From Catenulispora sp. GP43 (GTDB lineage Bacteria; Actinomycetota; Actinomycetes; Streptomycetales; Catenulisporaceae), in contig NZ_JBGCCT010000017.1 of the NCBI RefSeq assembly GCF_041260665.1, positions 124,001-188,000 of the forward strand: a DNA stretch of 64,000 nt, written 5' to 3'. This document shows positions 1-8,787 of this stretch, piece after piece (within the stretch, counting starts at the first letter, position 1; the number at the start of each line of letters is the position of its first letter). The position numbers were made by a program, and so were the translations under genes. The notes under the pieces are model-generated. The model was not told the origin of the DNA. It saw nothing but the letters and a program-made list of their open reading frames with translations, and did not search any database.

Positions 1-1
1 G

Positions 2-472
2 GGGGCGACGCAGTCCACGCAGTCCCACACCGATGTGTCGTTCCCGTACACCGGCCAGACCGATCCCGGTGCCACGTTGCCGGCGTCCGACGAGTGCCTG
101 GCGGCCGAGATCGCCGGACATCCGACCGCGGCCTGTCAGATCCTGCCGGTGCTGACGGTCACCTACCGGCTGGCGGGCCTGTCGACGATGAACACCACGA
201 CGAAGCCGGTGCAGACGCTGGCCCTGGACATCGGCCACGAGCACTTCGGCAAGTTCGGGCCGCGGGCGGCGGTGACCTGCGCGCAGGTCTCCGTCTCCAC
301 CGACGGCGGCACCACCTGGTACGACGCACCGACTGTCGGCGCCGACGGGCACTACGTGGCCTTCTGGCACAACCCCGCCGCCGGGACGTCGATCACGCTG
401 CGGGTCACCGCGAAGGACGCGGTCGGCGGCACCATCACCCAGACCGTCACCAACCCCTACACCGTCGGCTGA
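2..472 (+). CDS. C-terminal part of a secreted protein, probably a subtilisin-like peptidase (5' end outside window)
   Basis: The frame is open from the window edge, so the N-terminus is missing and only about 156 residues are seen. The visible part has no catalytic motif. It reads as a beta-rich C-terminal module, with phrases such as VSVSTDGGTTWYDAP followed by TSITLRVTAKDAVGGTITQTV. That pattern is typical of the immunoglobulin-like tails of large actinobacterial S8 serine peptidases, but this is inference from composition. A secreted peptidase follows 16 bases downstream on the same strand, so the two may be co-transcribed. The stop codon is followed closely by the AAGAGG ribosome binding site of the next gene. 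Confidence 0.6.
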   Translation, partial: GATQSTQSHTDVSFPYTGQTDPGATLPASDECLAAEIAGHPTAACQILPVLTVTYRLAGLSTMNTTTKPVQTLALDIGHEHFGKFGPRAAVTCAQVSVSTDGGTTWYDAPTVGADGHYVAFWHNPAAGTSITLRVTAKDAVGGTITQTVTNPYTVG

Positions 473-488
473 CGCGGGAGTAAGAGGA

Positions 489-1763
489 ATGATGAAGATA
501 CGCAGCCTTGTCGCCGTGGCCGGAGCCACGGCATTGACAGCGGCGCTGACTGTGGCGATGACGACGACGGCCACAGCCGCGACGCCTGCTCAAACCGCGG
601 CGCGGCACACCACGAACGTGATGGACGCCTGCGGCCGCCCGGCACCGGGACAGATGCGGTGCTACGCGCAGGTCCGTACCGACGTGGCAGGCGGCCCCGC
701 CGGAGTTCGCGGCGTCCACGGCGGCGCCCGCACCGCTGTCAGCGCGGCGGCCGCGACGTTGCCGTCCGGGCTCGGGCCGGCGGACCTGCACTCCGCCTAC
801 AACCTGCCGACCACCGGCGGAACCGACCAGACCGTGGGCATCGTCGATGCCGGCGACGACCCCACCGCCGAGGCCGACCTCGCCGTCTACCGGGCTACCT
901 ACAACCTGCCGCCCTGCACCACCGCCAACGGCTGCTTCCGCAAGCTCGACCAGAAGGGCGCGGCCACCCCGCTACCGGCGGATGCCGGCTGGGGTGTGGA
1001 GGAAGCGCTCGACCTGGACATGGTCTCGGCGGCCTGCCCGGACTGCAAGATCGTGCTGGTCGAAGGCGACTCCCCCGATGTGGCCGACCTGGCCGCCTCG
1101 GTCGACACCGCGGTGGCGGCCGGCGCCACCGAAGTCTCCAACAGCTACGGCACCACCGAGAACACCGAATCAGCCGCCTACGCCTCGCACTACAGCCATC
1201 CCGGCGTCGCGATCCTCGCCTCCACCGGCGACAGCGGATACCAGATACCGAGCTCCCCGGCGGTGTACCAGAGCGTGATCGCGGTCGGCGGGACCTCGCT
1301 GGTCAAGGCCGCGAACGCCCGGGGCTGGAGCGAGACCGCCTGGAGCGGGGCCGGCAGCGGCTGCTCGGCCTGGTTCGACAAGCCCGCCTGGCAGACCGAC
1401 CCCGACTGCCCCGGCCGCATGGTCGCCGACGTCTCCGCCGTCGCCGACCCCCAGAACGGTGTGGCCGTGTACGTCACCGACAAGACCAGCCTGGGAGGGC
1501 CCCTGGTGCCCGGCTGGAACGTCATCGGGGGCACCAGCGCGGCATCACCGATCATCGCCGGCGTCATCGCGCTGAGTGGCCACCCCGCCCGCTTCCCGAA
1601 CGCGGCATACCTGTACACGCACACCGACGGGCTGCACAACGTGGTCGGCGGCAATAACGTCCTCGGCGACCAGGACTGCGGCGGCGACTACCAGTGCAAC
1701 GCCCTACCGGGGTACAACGGGCCCACGGGCCTCGGTACTCCGAACGGACTCGCGGCCTTCTAG
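489..1763 (+). CDS. secreted S53 family (sedolisin/kumamolisin-like) serine-carboxyl peptidase
   Basis: An N-terminal signal peptide (MMKIRSLVAVAGATALTAAL, Ala-rich end near residue 31) indicates export. The sedolisin catalytic set can be seen: Glu171 and Asp175 in GWGVEEALDLD, the oxyanion Asp248 in STGDSG, and nucleophile Ser350 in the GGTSAASP motif. These enzymes are pepstatin-insensitive acid endopeptidases. At 424 residues it is shorter than proteins with a full pro-kumamolisin prodomain, and only about 90 residues lie between the signal peptide and the catalytic domain, so the activation domain is short or absent. Cysteine pairs are frequent, as expected for an extracellular enzyme. 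The start is supported by AAGAGG 7-8 bases upstream. Confidence 0.88.
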   Translation: MMKIRSLVAVAGATALTAALTVAMTTTATAATPAQTAARHTTNVMDACGRPAPGQMRCYAQVRTDVAGGPAGVRGVHGGARTAVSAAAATLPSGLGPADLHSAYNLPTTGGTDQTVGIVDAGDDPTAEADLAVYRATYNLPPCTTANGCFRKLDQKGAATPLPADAGWGVEEALDLDMVSAACPDCKIVLVEGDSPDVADLAASVDTAVAAGATEVSNSYGTTENTESAAYASHYSHPGVAILASTGDSGYQIPSSPAVYQSVIAVGGTSLVKAANARGWSETAWSGAGSGCSAWFDKPAWQTDPDCPGRMVADVSAVADPQNGVAVYVTDKTSLGGPLVPGWNVIGGTSAASPIIAGVIALSGHPARFPNAAYLYTHTDGLHNVVGGNNVLGDQDCGGDYQCNALPGYNGPTGLGTPNGLAAF

Positions 1764-2040
1764 TACCAGTACTCCAGCAGCGTTTCGGTGTTTGTGCTGG
1801 TCATCGGCCTCGTCCTGATTGTAGGGCGGGGCCGTGATCGTTGGGGCTGGCTCTGCACACTGGCCGCACCTCTGGATCCATCTGATGCTGACACGCCGTA
1901 TATCGTGTGCCGACCAGGCCGGCGTCTGCTGATGCTGCCACCTTCGCGGCGACGTCCGCACCCGATGCGGTGTGGATTGGCGAAGGCCAACACGGCGACG
2001 ACTGGAAGCAGCCGGATGCCAGAGGTGAGAGATAGCGCGC

Positions 2041-2958
2041 CTAACGTCTCCCGCGCGCACGCCGGGCGCGGAGATATTCGGTCAAGAGCACGCGCAGCGC
2101 GGCGGGTTTTCCCGGGGAGGCCGAGCGGCGCAGTAGTGCGGGGATGTCGCGGCGGGCAGCGGCCACGGTGAGTTCGTCCAGGCGAATCATGCAGCGGAAC
2201 ATGGCGCGGTGGGCGGGCGGAACGAGGTCCACCATGACCCCGGAACCGCCGAGTCCCTGCTCGACCCGGTCAAGCTGGCCCGAGATCAGGGCGTATACGG
2301 TCGGGAGGCCGCGAGCTTGTTCGAGATCGGCGCGGGTGACGCCGTGCTGGTCGAGGGTCTCCTGCGGGATGGTCAGGCGGCCATCTGCCAGGTCCTGGGC
2401 GAGGTCGTTGACGAAGTCGAGCCGTTGGGCGGCCTCGATGTACCTGCGGCAGGCGGCACGATAGGCCTCCCGGTCCTGGTCGGGCCCGAGCAAGGTCGCG
2501 ATGAGCATGAAGGCCGGGAGTGAATATCCGTCGACGTATTCCTGATAGTCGGCGTCGGTGGCGAAGCCGGTGAAGTCGAGGTCTTTGTCCGCCGAGGCGA
2601 GGTAGCTCCGAACCCGGTCCCCCACGACGGGATACGCAGCGACGGTGTGCAGCAGCGGACGCAGCTGCGGGTTGGTGCTCTCCCCGCCGGCCAGGGCGTC
2701 GACCACCTCGTTCTCCCAGCGCTTGTACGCGTCCTGGCGTCCCTCGACGGGACCGCTGTCGATCAGGTCGTCGGTACGATGCATGAAGGCGATGGCAGCC
2801 AACGTATGCGGAATGAGCCTGGCCGGAAGCAGCAAGTCGGCGGCGATGACGATCTCCCGTTTGAATGCTCGGGCCTGCTCCCGCTGGCGGCCGTAGTCCT
2901 CGCGCAGTCCGACCTCGTCGATTCCGGCCGCGTCCAGCGCACGATTCCACCCAGCCAT
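2041..2958 (-). CDS. squalene/phytoene synthase family protein
   Basis: The 305-residue protein carries both aspartate-rich motifs of head-to-head prenyl synthases: DDLID at residues 63-67 and DFVNDLAQD at 181-189. These bind the Mg-diphosphates of two prenyl donors. The family makes squalene, phytoene or related C30/C40 precursors. No desaturase, cyclase or other isoprenoid gene lies nearby, so the product cannot be named. The reading frame stays open far upstream into the divergent region, but the ATG at 2958 has GAAGGG in front and matches where the family normally begins, so I chose it. A TetR gene lies upstream in the same direction; the 146-base gap between them shows no obvious promoter. 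Confidence 0.85.
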   Translation of the reverse strand: MAGWNRALDAAGIDEVGLREDYGRQREQARAFKREIVIAADLLLPARLIPHTLAAIAFMHRTDDLIDSGPVEGRQDAYKRWENEVVDALAGGESTNPQLRPLLHTVAAYPVVGDRVRSYLASADKDLDFTGFATDADYQEYVDGYSLPAFMLIATLLGPDQDREAYRAACRRYIEAAQRLDFVNDLAQDLADGRLTIPQETLDQHGVTRADLEQARGLPTVYALISGQLDRVEQGLGGSGVMVDLVPPAHRAMFRCMIRLDELTVAAARRDIPALLRRSASPGKPAALRVLLTEYLRARRARGRR

Positions 2959-3104
2959 CCGACCACCCTTCACTAGCGTCCGAGGAAAGCCTGCCACGTA
3001 CTCCGCATGCCAACAGAACGCCTCAGCGCACAACATCACGGCTTCAGAATCAGGGGGTGGCGATGGCGGCGAGGACTTTGTCGGTAAGGCGGTGGAGGTA
3101 CGCT

Positions 3105-3662
3105 TCAGCCGTCCAAACCGAGCAGCTCGCGCCCCATGCGGACCAGTGTCGCGCGCACCTGTTCGGGGTCGTCGAGTTCGGCTGCGGACAGGGCTCCGTC
3201 GTGCAGCAGAACCATGGCGCGGCCCGCGTATTGGGGGTCTGGGTGGCCGGTGCGTTCGGCGAGTTTGACAACGGTGTCCTGGAACCAGGCACGGTGGTCG
3301 GCGACGGCACTGCGGACCGGGTCGTCGGGGTCGGGGTACTCGGCTGAGGCGTTGATGAAGTGGCAGCCGCGGAAGCCGTAACCACAGACGACGTCGCCGA
3401 TAAAGTCCAGTAGCGCGGCGGCGCTTTCCTTCGGACCGGGTTCTTGTTCGAGCAGACCGTCGACGGCAGCACGCAAATCGGCGTCGGTGGCACGCAAGTA
3501 GGCCTCGACGAGGTCTTCCTTGGCCGGATAGTGGCGGTAGAAAGTCGCCCTGGTCACGTTCGCCTCGGTGACCAGACGATCCACGGGCACCGTGTGAATG
3601 CCCTCGGTATAGAACAGCCGACGGGCCGTCGCCAACAGCCGGTCCTTCGGGCTTGAAGCCAT
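3105..3662 (-). CDS. TetR family transcriptional regulator
   Basis: The N-terminal helix-turn-helix at about residues 25-46 (VDRLVTEANVTRATFYRHYP) is classic TetR, and the rest is a helical ligand domain of the usual length (185 residues). It is divergent from the hydrolase/carbonic anhydrase pair with about 75 bases between starts. It therefore most likely represses that pair and itself through the AACGTT palindromes described separately. An in-frame GTG at 3677 would add five residues and cannot be excluded, because neither start has a strong ribosome binding site. The ligand is unknown. Confidence 0.9.
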   Translation of the reverse strand: MASSPKDRLLATARRLFYTEGIHTVPVDRLVTEANVTRATFYRHYPAKEDLVEAYLRATDADLRAAVDGLLEQEPGPKESAAALLDFIGDVVCGYGFRGCHFINASAEYPDPDDPVRSAVADHRAWFQDTVVKLAERTGHPDPQYAGRAMVLLHDGALSAAELDDPEQVRATLVRMGRELLGLDG

Positions 3663-3690
3663 GCTCGACACCGCCACAGCCTACAAGAAG

Positions 3691-3754
3691 GAACGTTCTG
3701 TTGACCACTCCCGACCGGCGCCCTAGAGTCGGCGCCATGAGCAGAACGAACGTT
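3691..3754. promoter_or_regulatory. putative TetR operators: two AACGTT palindromes
   Basis: The divergent promoter holds a perfect 8-base palindrome GAACGTTC at 3691-3698. A second AACGTT core lies at 3749-3754, a few codons inside the hydrolase gene. Palindromes with an AACGTT centre are common TetR family targets. Assigning them to the adjacent regulator is inference from position. Confidence 0.45.
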
Positions 3755-4498
3755 ACTTCTACCAGCCTCGCCGCAACAGTGGTCCTGGTGCACGGTGCGC
3801 TCACGGATGCTTCGGTGTGGCATGACGTGGCGCGGCGCCTGCAAGCTGCCGGCCACCCCGTCCACGCCCCGGCCCTGCCGATGCGCAGCCTGGATCAGGA
3901 CGCCGCCTACCTCGCCGGGTTCCTCAGCCACTTGAGTGGCCCGGTGGTGCTCGCAGGTCACTCCTGGGCCGGCTCGGTCATCTCCCACCCGGACATCGCA
4001 GAGGTGGGAAACGTCGCCGCCCTGGTGTACGTCGCCGCCTTCCAACCGGACACCGCGGAAAGCGCCGGGGAGCTGAACAATCTGTTCCCCGGTAGCGGGC
4101 TCACTCCGGAAAACCTCGCGGTCGTACCGAACGCCCTCGCGGGTAACGATCTGACCCTGCTGCCCGAGCGCTTCGCCGAGGTCTATGCCGCGGACCTGGA
4201 CCCCGCGGATGCGATGGTTCTGGCCTTCAGCCAGCGTCCGATCGATCCGGCGGCCCTGGCCCAAACGTTCACAGGGCTGCCGACATGGCGCTCAATCCCC
4301 TCTTTCGCAGTGGTGTCCACCAACGATCGCTCGCTGCCGCCGGCTGTCTTGCTTCACATGGCCGAACGAGCGGGCTCGCACATCGTCGAGGTCGCGTCCT
4401 CGCACGCCGTACCACTCGCCCAGCCCGGGGCGGTCGCCGACCTGATCCAGGAGGCCGCGCGCGCCGCTGTCACCAGCGATGCCGCCCTCTCGTCCTGA
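3737..4498 (+). CDS. alpha/beta hydrolase, esterase/EstC-like
   Basis: A 253-residue single-domain alpha/beta hydrolase. The oxyanion strand HGALTD is at residues 19-24, the nucleophile elbow GHSWAG puts Ser76 as nucleophile, and Asp197 (STNDRS) and His223 (SSHAVP) complete the triad. The small size and lack of a cap insertion fit the salicylate-esterase/EstC-like group of soluble carboxylesterases. There is no signal peptide, so it should be cytoplasmic. The start at 3737 is the first ATG after the TetR promoter region. It is followed by a carbonic anhydrase gene only 14 bases away, so the two form an operon probably controlled by the divergent TetR. The true substrate is unknown. Confidence 0.85.
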   Translation: MSRTNVTSTSLAATVVLVHGALTDASVWHDVARRLQAAGHPVHAPALPMRSLDQDAAYLAGFLSHLSGPVVLAGHSWAGSVISHPDIAEVGNVAALVYVAAFQPDTAESAGELNNLFPGSGLTPENLAVVPNALAGNDLTLLPERFAEVYAADLDPADAMVLAFSQRPIDPAALAQTFTGLPTWRSIPSFAVVSTNDRSLPPAVLLHMAERAGSHIVEVASSHAVPLAQPGAVADLIQEAARAAVTSDAALSS

Positions 4499-4512
4499 AA
4501 GGAATCACCACT

Positions 4513-5133
4513 ATGTCCGATTCGAACTTCGGCGCCTACCTGCACCGCAACCAACTGTTCGCGGATACCGACGCCAAGGGCAGGGTTCCCGAGATCCCGT
4601 TCATTCCGTTCAAACAGCTGTATCTGATCACCTGTATCGATCCGCGGGTCGAGCCGGCGGCGATCGTCGGCGCGCAGCTGGGTGAGGCGATCATCGCCCG
4701 CCACGTCGGGGGTCGCGTCACTCCCTCCGTGATCCGCGACATGGCCTGGATCTGCCACCTTCACGAGAACAAGACCCCGGACGCCGACTGGTTCGAAGTG
4801 GCGATCATCCACCACACCGATTGTGGATCTGGCCTGTTCGCCGATCCTGAGCTTCGCCGCGGCTACGCGGCACGCGGCGGCTACGACGAGCAGACCGCAG
4901 CGGACATGGCGGTACTCGACCCGCACGCCACTGTCCAGGAGGACGTCAAGCGCCTGCGCAACGCTCCGGAACTAGCCGGCAGCATCGACCGCTTCAAGGT
5001 CGGCGGCTATGTCTACGACCTGCGGACCGGCCTGGTCACCACCGTCGTCCCGGCGGCCAAGAGTTCGGGAGGCTTCATTGCCGCCCATACGCCCCCGACC
5101 GGGCTGAGCTCGGGGCTCGTTGTGGGTGGGTAG
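4513..5133 (+). CDS. beta-class carbonic anhydrase
   Basis: The 206-residue protein has the beta carbonic anhydrase zinc site. Cys41, Asp43 and Arg45 lie in the CIDPR motif, and His101 and Cys104 in HTDCG. The enzyme interconverts CO2 and bicarbonate. The spacing and the GGRVT sequence after the first motif fit the beta family well. The ribosome binding site GAAAGGA overlaps the end of the hydrolase gene, showing translational linkage. Linkage to an esterase and a TetR regulator is unusual for a housekeeping carbonic anhydrase, so it may have a conditional role. A hairpin after the gene separates it from the convergent secreted protein gene. Confidence 0.87.
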   Translation: MSDSNFGAYLHRNQLFADTDAKGRVPEIPFIPFKQLYLITCIDPRVEPAAIVGAQLGEAIIARHVGGRVTPSVIRDMAWICHLHENKTPDADWFEVAIIHHTDCGSGLFADPELRRGYAARGGYDEQTAADMAVLDPHATVQEDVKRLRNAPELAGSIDRFKVGGYVYDLRTGLVTTVVPAAKSSGGFIAAHTPPTGLSSGLVVGG

Positions 5134-5184
5134 AACACGGTCAGCCAGGCTCGGGAGCTGATTGACTCGGAGCCGGCCTAATGG

Positions 5185-5225
5185 CTGCCAGCCGCACCGC
5201 ATCAACCGATGAGCACGGCTGGCAG
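5185..5225. terminator. hairpin between convergent genes
   Basis: A perfect 10-base stem (CTGCCAGCCG at 5185-5194, CGGCTGGCAG at 5216-5225) with a 21-base loop lies between the carbonic anhydrase stop and the stop of the convergent secreted protein gene. It has no U tract. This is common for actinobacterial terminators, and it could serve both directions. Confidence 0.5.
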
Positions 5226-5235
5226 CACCCAGGGC

Positions 5236-5877
5236 TCACGAGTCCGCGAAACCGAACCACGCGTTGTTTGGATTACCGACCCTTTCCGGGGTGTACACGC
5301 CGTTGCTGGAACCAGAGCAGTTGCTGCTCGTATAGGTCGTGAGAGTCACCGGCGTCTGCCACCACCAGCCGTTGACCGGGGTCTCCCAACCGGGGGTCGC
5401 CCAGCAACCGCTGACGTTCTGGTCGTACTGGTTGTAGCCGGAGATCCGGATCGAGTTGGCCTTGTGCAGATTGTCGAAGAAGTCGATCTGCTGGTTGCCG
5501 CCGTACGAGGAACTGTTGTCGGTGATGGCTTGCCAGTCGTTGCTGGACGACGTCGGGATGTTCACGACGGCACCCCAGTTCGAGGGAGTCCCGTAGCAGT
5601 TATAGGCGGTGTATGTGAAATAGGTCAGACTGCCCTTGAACCACCAGTTCGAGAACCAGGTCTCCCAGCGCCCGTCGGTGTTCACGCACGTCTGGACAGG
5701 GTTGCCGTTGTAGTCGGTGCCCTTCAGCAGGAACGAGTCGTTCGTGCCGGAGTTGTTGATCAGGAGCAGCTGCTGGCCGTTCGAGCCGGCGTGCGCGGGG
5801 CCCACCGCGACGACGGTGGCGGTGAGTGCGAAAACGCCGGCGAGGACAAGGCCGCCGAGCCGCTTGCGTATGTTCAT
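5236..5877 (-). CDS. small secreted protein of unknown function, aromatic- and Asn-rich
   Basis: A 213-residue protein with a typical signal peptide (MNIRKRLGGLVLAGVFALTA, cleavage after VGPAHA). The mature part is rich in Trp, Tyr, Asn and Ser (for example WFSNWWFKGS, GWWWQTP) and has several spaced cysteines. I recognise no family. The composition suggests a small beta-sheet extracellular protein, possibly carbohydrate-binding, but that is only a guess. An alternative ATG four codons upstream (5889) exists; the chosen start gives the better signal peptide. It is separated from the sulfonate transporter genes by about 80 bases. Confidence 0.7.
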   Translation of the reverse strand: MNIRKRLGGLVLAGVFALTATVVAVGPAHAGSNGQQLLLINNSGTNDSFLLKGTDYNGNPVQTCVNTDGRWETWFSNWWFKGSLTYFTYTAYNCYGTPSNWGAVVNIPTSSSNDWQAITDNSSSYGGNQQIDFFDNLHKANSIRISGYNQYDQNVSGCWATPGWETPVNGWWWQTPVTLTTYTSSNCSGSSNGVYTPERVGNPNNAWFGFADS

Positions 5878-5960
5878 ACTGTCGATCATGCCAGAGCTGA
5901 TCATCAGTACTCTACTACTGACCACACCAGGCAAGATGCCTGACCCGCGTGCCTGGGGAG

Positions 5961-6839
5961 TCAGATGAGTCCGCGGGTTCGCAGGAGCCTGCGTTCCAGC
6001 GGGGCGAAGACGGCCTGGTTGGCGGCCACGCCCAGGCCGAGGATGAGCAGGACGGTGGCGAAGGCGAGCGGCATGTTCTGGTTGTTGCGAGCCAGGTCCA
6101 GGACCTGCCCGATACCCGGACCCAGGCTCGGGGAGACCGCGATCAGCTCGGCGGCCATCAGCGAGCGCCAGGCGAAGGCCCAGCCTTGTTTGAGTCCTGA
6201 CACGTAGGCCGGCAGGGCCGCCGGCAGCAGGACATGGCGCACGAGTGCGGGTCCGCGGGCACCGAGATTGTCCCCGACCCGGCGATAGAGCGGCGGGATC
6301 TGGTCGATGCCGCCGATCAGGCCGATGGTGATCGATGGGACGGCGCCCAGGAGGACGACGGTGTAGATGGTGGCGGGGGTGATGCCGAACCACATGATGC
6401 CGATCGGGACCCACGCCACCGACGGGAGGTTCTGGAGTCCGGACAGCAGGGGTGCCAGTGCGGCGCGCAGAGACCGGTTACTGGAGACCGCGAGTCCCAG
6501 CAGGGTGCCGATCACCAGGGACGCGGCGAAGCCGATCAGTGCGCGCGACATCGAGCCCCAGAGTGCGGAGCCGATCCGGTAGTGGGCCCAGCCGCCGGTG
6601 AGGGCGTCGTAGACGTCGCCGGGACCGGGCAGGACCCAGGCGGGCTTGATCCGGGCGAGGACCAGTGCGTCCCAGACCCCGAACAGGGCGGCGATCGCCA
6701 AGGCCGGGGGAAACAGAGTTCTAACCAATGTTCGCCAGGGCGATCTGCGCGGGGCGAGTCCGGTCTCCAGTGCGTCGAGACCGGCTTCGAGAGCGGCCAG
6801 TTCCCTGGGTGGCGGAGCGGCGGCGGTCGAGTCAGGCAT
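5961..6839 (-). CDS. ssuC: ABC transporter permease, sulfonate/nitrate/taurine type
   Basis: A 292-residue inner membrane permease with about six hydrophobic segments and the BPD_transp_1 coupling (EAA) loop near LGARGPALVRHVLLPAALPA. It is closest in pattern to SsuC/TauC permeases. It overlaps the upstream ATPase gene by 8 bases, so the two are translationally coupled. It is the last gene of the cysH-cysD-cysN-ssuA-ssuB-ssuC operon. Together with its partners it should import a sulfur source such as sulfonates or possibly sulfate; the exact substrate cannot be read from sequence. Confidence 0.88.
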   Translation of the reverse strand: MPDSTAAAPPPRELAALEAGLDALETGLAPRRSPWRTLVRTLFPPALAIAALFGVWDALVLARIKPAWVLPGPGDVYDALTGGWAHYRIGSALWGSMSRALIGFAASLVIGTLLGLAVSSNRSLRAALAPLLSGLQNLPSVAWVPIGIMWFGITPATIYTVVLLGAVPSITIGLIGGIDQIPPLYRRVGDNLGARGPALVRHVLLPAALPAYVSGLKQGWAFAWRSLMAAELIAVSPSLGPGIGQVLDLARNNQNMPLAFATVLLILGLGVAANQAVFAPLERRLLRTRGLI

Positions 6840-7683
6840 GGCGGGCTATCTCCTTGCGCAGCTCGTCGGTGATCTCGACGGCCAGACTCGCGACTTCGGC
6901 GTCCTCGATGCGGCGCGGATGGTCGATGTCGACCCGCCACTGGCGTGCCAGGCGTCCGGGGCGGGACGAGAGCAGGACGACGCGCTGGCCCAGGCGTGCG
7001 GCCTCGCGGACATTGTGGGTGACGAACACGATCGCCAGGGGCGCCTCGGCCGCGGCGGCGCGCTGCCACAGGGTGATCAGCTCCTCGTGCAGGACGTCGC
7101 GGGTGATCGCGTCCAGTGCGGCGAAGGGCTCGTCCATGAGCAGGACTCCGGACTGCTGGGCCAGGGCCCGCGCCAGAGCCACTCGCTGACGCATGCCGCC
7201 TGACAGTTCGTGGACCCGCTTGTGCGCGGCTCCTTCCAGCCGCACCAGGCTCAGCAGGCGAACTGTCTCCTCGCGGCGAACGGCCTTGGGCACCTTGCGC
7301 AGTCGGAGAGCCAGGTCGATGTTCCCGGCCGCGGTGAGCCAGGGGAAGAGCGCCGACTCCTGGAACATCAGTGCCGCGTGCCCGCCGGGCAGGTCGATGC
7401 TTCCGGCGGTCGGGGTCTCCAGGCCGGCGATCAGGTTGAGCAGCGTGGACTTCCCGCAGCCCGACGCGCCCAGGACGCACACGAGCTCTCCGGCGGCCAC
7501 TTCGAGGTCGATGTCCTCCAGAACCGGCACGGCATCCCGCCCGAAGGCCTTGAAGACCCCTGACAAACGTACGGCGACAGGCGCGGCGGTCCCGTGCGCC
7601 TCAACGGAGGCTGTAGCGGATTCGCCAGTAGGTTCCAGGTCTGCTGCCCAGGGCGCTGTGCCGGGGCTGGTCACATGGGTCAT
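6832..7683 (-). CDS. ssuB: ABC transporter ATP-binding protein, sulfonate/nitrate/taurine type
   Basis: The ATPase of the importer, 283 residues. All nucleotide-binding motifs are intact: Walker A GASGCGKST, the Q-loop in MFQESALFPW, signature LSGGMRQRVALARAL, Walker B VLLMDEPFAALD and the switch His in VFVTHN. The FQE...LFPWLTAAGNI stretch is typical of the SsuB/TauB/NrtD group. The N-terminal 35 residues before the domain are an unconserved extension. It lies 15 bases after the binding-protein gene and overlaps the permease. Confidence 0.92.
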   Translation of the reverse strand: MTHVTSPGTAPWAADLEPTGESATASVEAHGTAAPVAVRLSGVFKAFGRDAVPVLEDIDLEVAAGELVCVLGASGCGKSTLLNLIAGLETPTAGSIDLPGGHAALMFQESALFPWLTAAGNIDLALRLRKVPKAVRREETVRLLSLVRLEGAAHKRVHELSGGMRQRVALARALAQQSGVLLMDEPFAALDAITRDVLHEELITLWQRAAAAEAPLAIVFVTHNVREAARLGQRVVLLSSRPGRLARQWRVDIDHPRRIEDAEVASLAVEITDELRKEIARHA

Positions 7684-7698
7684 GGATCTTGTCCTTCG

Positions 7699-8787
7699 TC
7701 ACTGGGCACCGAGCCCGTCGGCGCTCACAGCCGGCTGCCCGGCGGCGGCCAGGGCTTGGTTGAGCAGGGTCAGGTCGAAGATGCCGGACAGCGCCGAGGC
7801 CTTGATCAGGCCGTCGGCGACGGCGTGGTCCAGGTTGGTCTGGAGACTGCCCGCGACGGGATCCTCGGTCACCGACTCCCGCCCCCACGCGCGCGCGATC
7901 ACCGCGGGTTTCAGCGGTGTTCCCGATAGCGCCGCGACCTGGGTGTTCACCAATGTCTGCGCGGCGGCCGGGTTGGCCTGGACCCAGGCGTTCGCCGCGA
8001 TCTCCGCGCTGATCAAGGCTCTGACGGTCTGGGGATGCCCGGCGAGGTAGCCGGTGGCGACCACAAGATCCGTCGTGGCGAAATCGCCGCCCGGCCACAG
8101 CGTGCGTTCATCCACGAGCACGTGCCCGCCGCCTTCCAGCACCAGCCGCGAGGCCCACGGCTCGGGCACCCACGCCCCGTCGATCCTGCCGTTCTCGAAG
8201 AGCGTGAGAGTCGCCGCGTTGTCAGTCGGCTGCACCTTGACGTCCCCGGACCCCTGCACTGTCGTGGCGTACCCATGCTGCCCCAGCCAGTAACGCAGCG
8301 CCACGTCCTGGGTATTGCCCACTTGCGGATCGGCGATCGTCCGGCCCCGCAGTTCCGCGACGGACGTGATCCTCGGGCTCACCACGAGCTCGGCGCCGCC
8401 GTCCTCCGCCCCGGCGACGATGGCCAGACCCCGGCCGTGCGACTCGACGAACGCGTTCAGCGCCGAGGAAGGGCCCACATAGGCGGCGTCGAGTTGCCCC
8501 GACAACAACGCGGTCATCTCGTCGGGACCGGAGGAGAAGATCTGAGTCGAGAGCTTCGTCGGACCCAGCTTCGCCGCGAAGTACCCCCCGGCCACTCCCA
8601 CGATCGCTGTGGTGTGGGTGACGTTGGCGAAATACCCCAGACGCAGCGACGCGGCCGGAGCACCCGCGGTCCCGCCCGCCGCACCGCCCTGGACAGCGCC
8701 CACCGACGCGGTCGTCTCGGCGTGCACGCACGCGCTCAGCAGGACGGACATCGCGGCTGCGGCGACCATCCCGATCCGGCGTGTCAC
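7699..8787 (-). CDS. ssuA: ABC transporter substrate-binding lipoprotein, SsuA/NrtA-like
   Basis: A 362-residue periplasm-side binding protein with a lipoprotein signal: two Arg at the start, a hydrophobic core and the lipobox LLSAC. The mature part has the SsuA/THI5-type fold signature: LRLGYFANVTHTTAI, GQLDAAYVGPSSALNAF, GRTIADPQVGNTQDVAL and DGAWVPEPWAS. The GTG start at 8787 overlaps the cysN stop by 4 bases (GTGA); an ATG at 8769 would also leave a signal peptide. Binding proteins of this group take up aliphatic sulfonates, taurine or nitrate. Its place in a sulfate-reduction operon favours a sulfur compound. Confidence 0.88.
   Translation of the reverse strand: MTRRIGMVAAAAMSVLLSACVHAETTASVGAVQGGAAGGTAGAPAASLRLGYFANVTHTTAIVGVAGGYFAAKLGPTKLSTQIFSSGPDEMTALLSGQLDAAYVGPSSALNAFVESHGRGLAIVAGAEDGGAELVVSPRITSVAELRGRTIADPQVGNTQDVALRYWLGQHGYATTVQGSGDVKVQPTDNAATLTLFENGRIDGAWVPEPWASRLVLEGGGHVLVDERTLWPGGDFATTDLVVATGYLAGHPQTVRALISAEIAANAWVQANPAAAQTLVNTQVAALSGTPLKPAVIARAWGRESVTEDPVAGSLQTNLDHAVADGLIKASALSGIFDLTLLNQALAAAGQPAVSADGLGAQ

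Noticed and set aside
2959-3804. Upstream extension of the squalene/phytoene synthase frame to a 587-residue protein
   Set aside because: The extension runs antisense through the TetR gene and has no family features; the good ribosome binding site is at the internal ATG.
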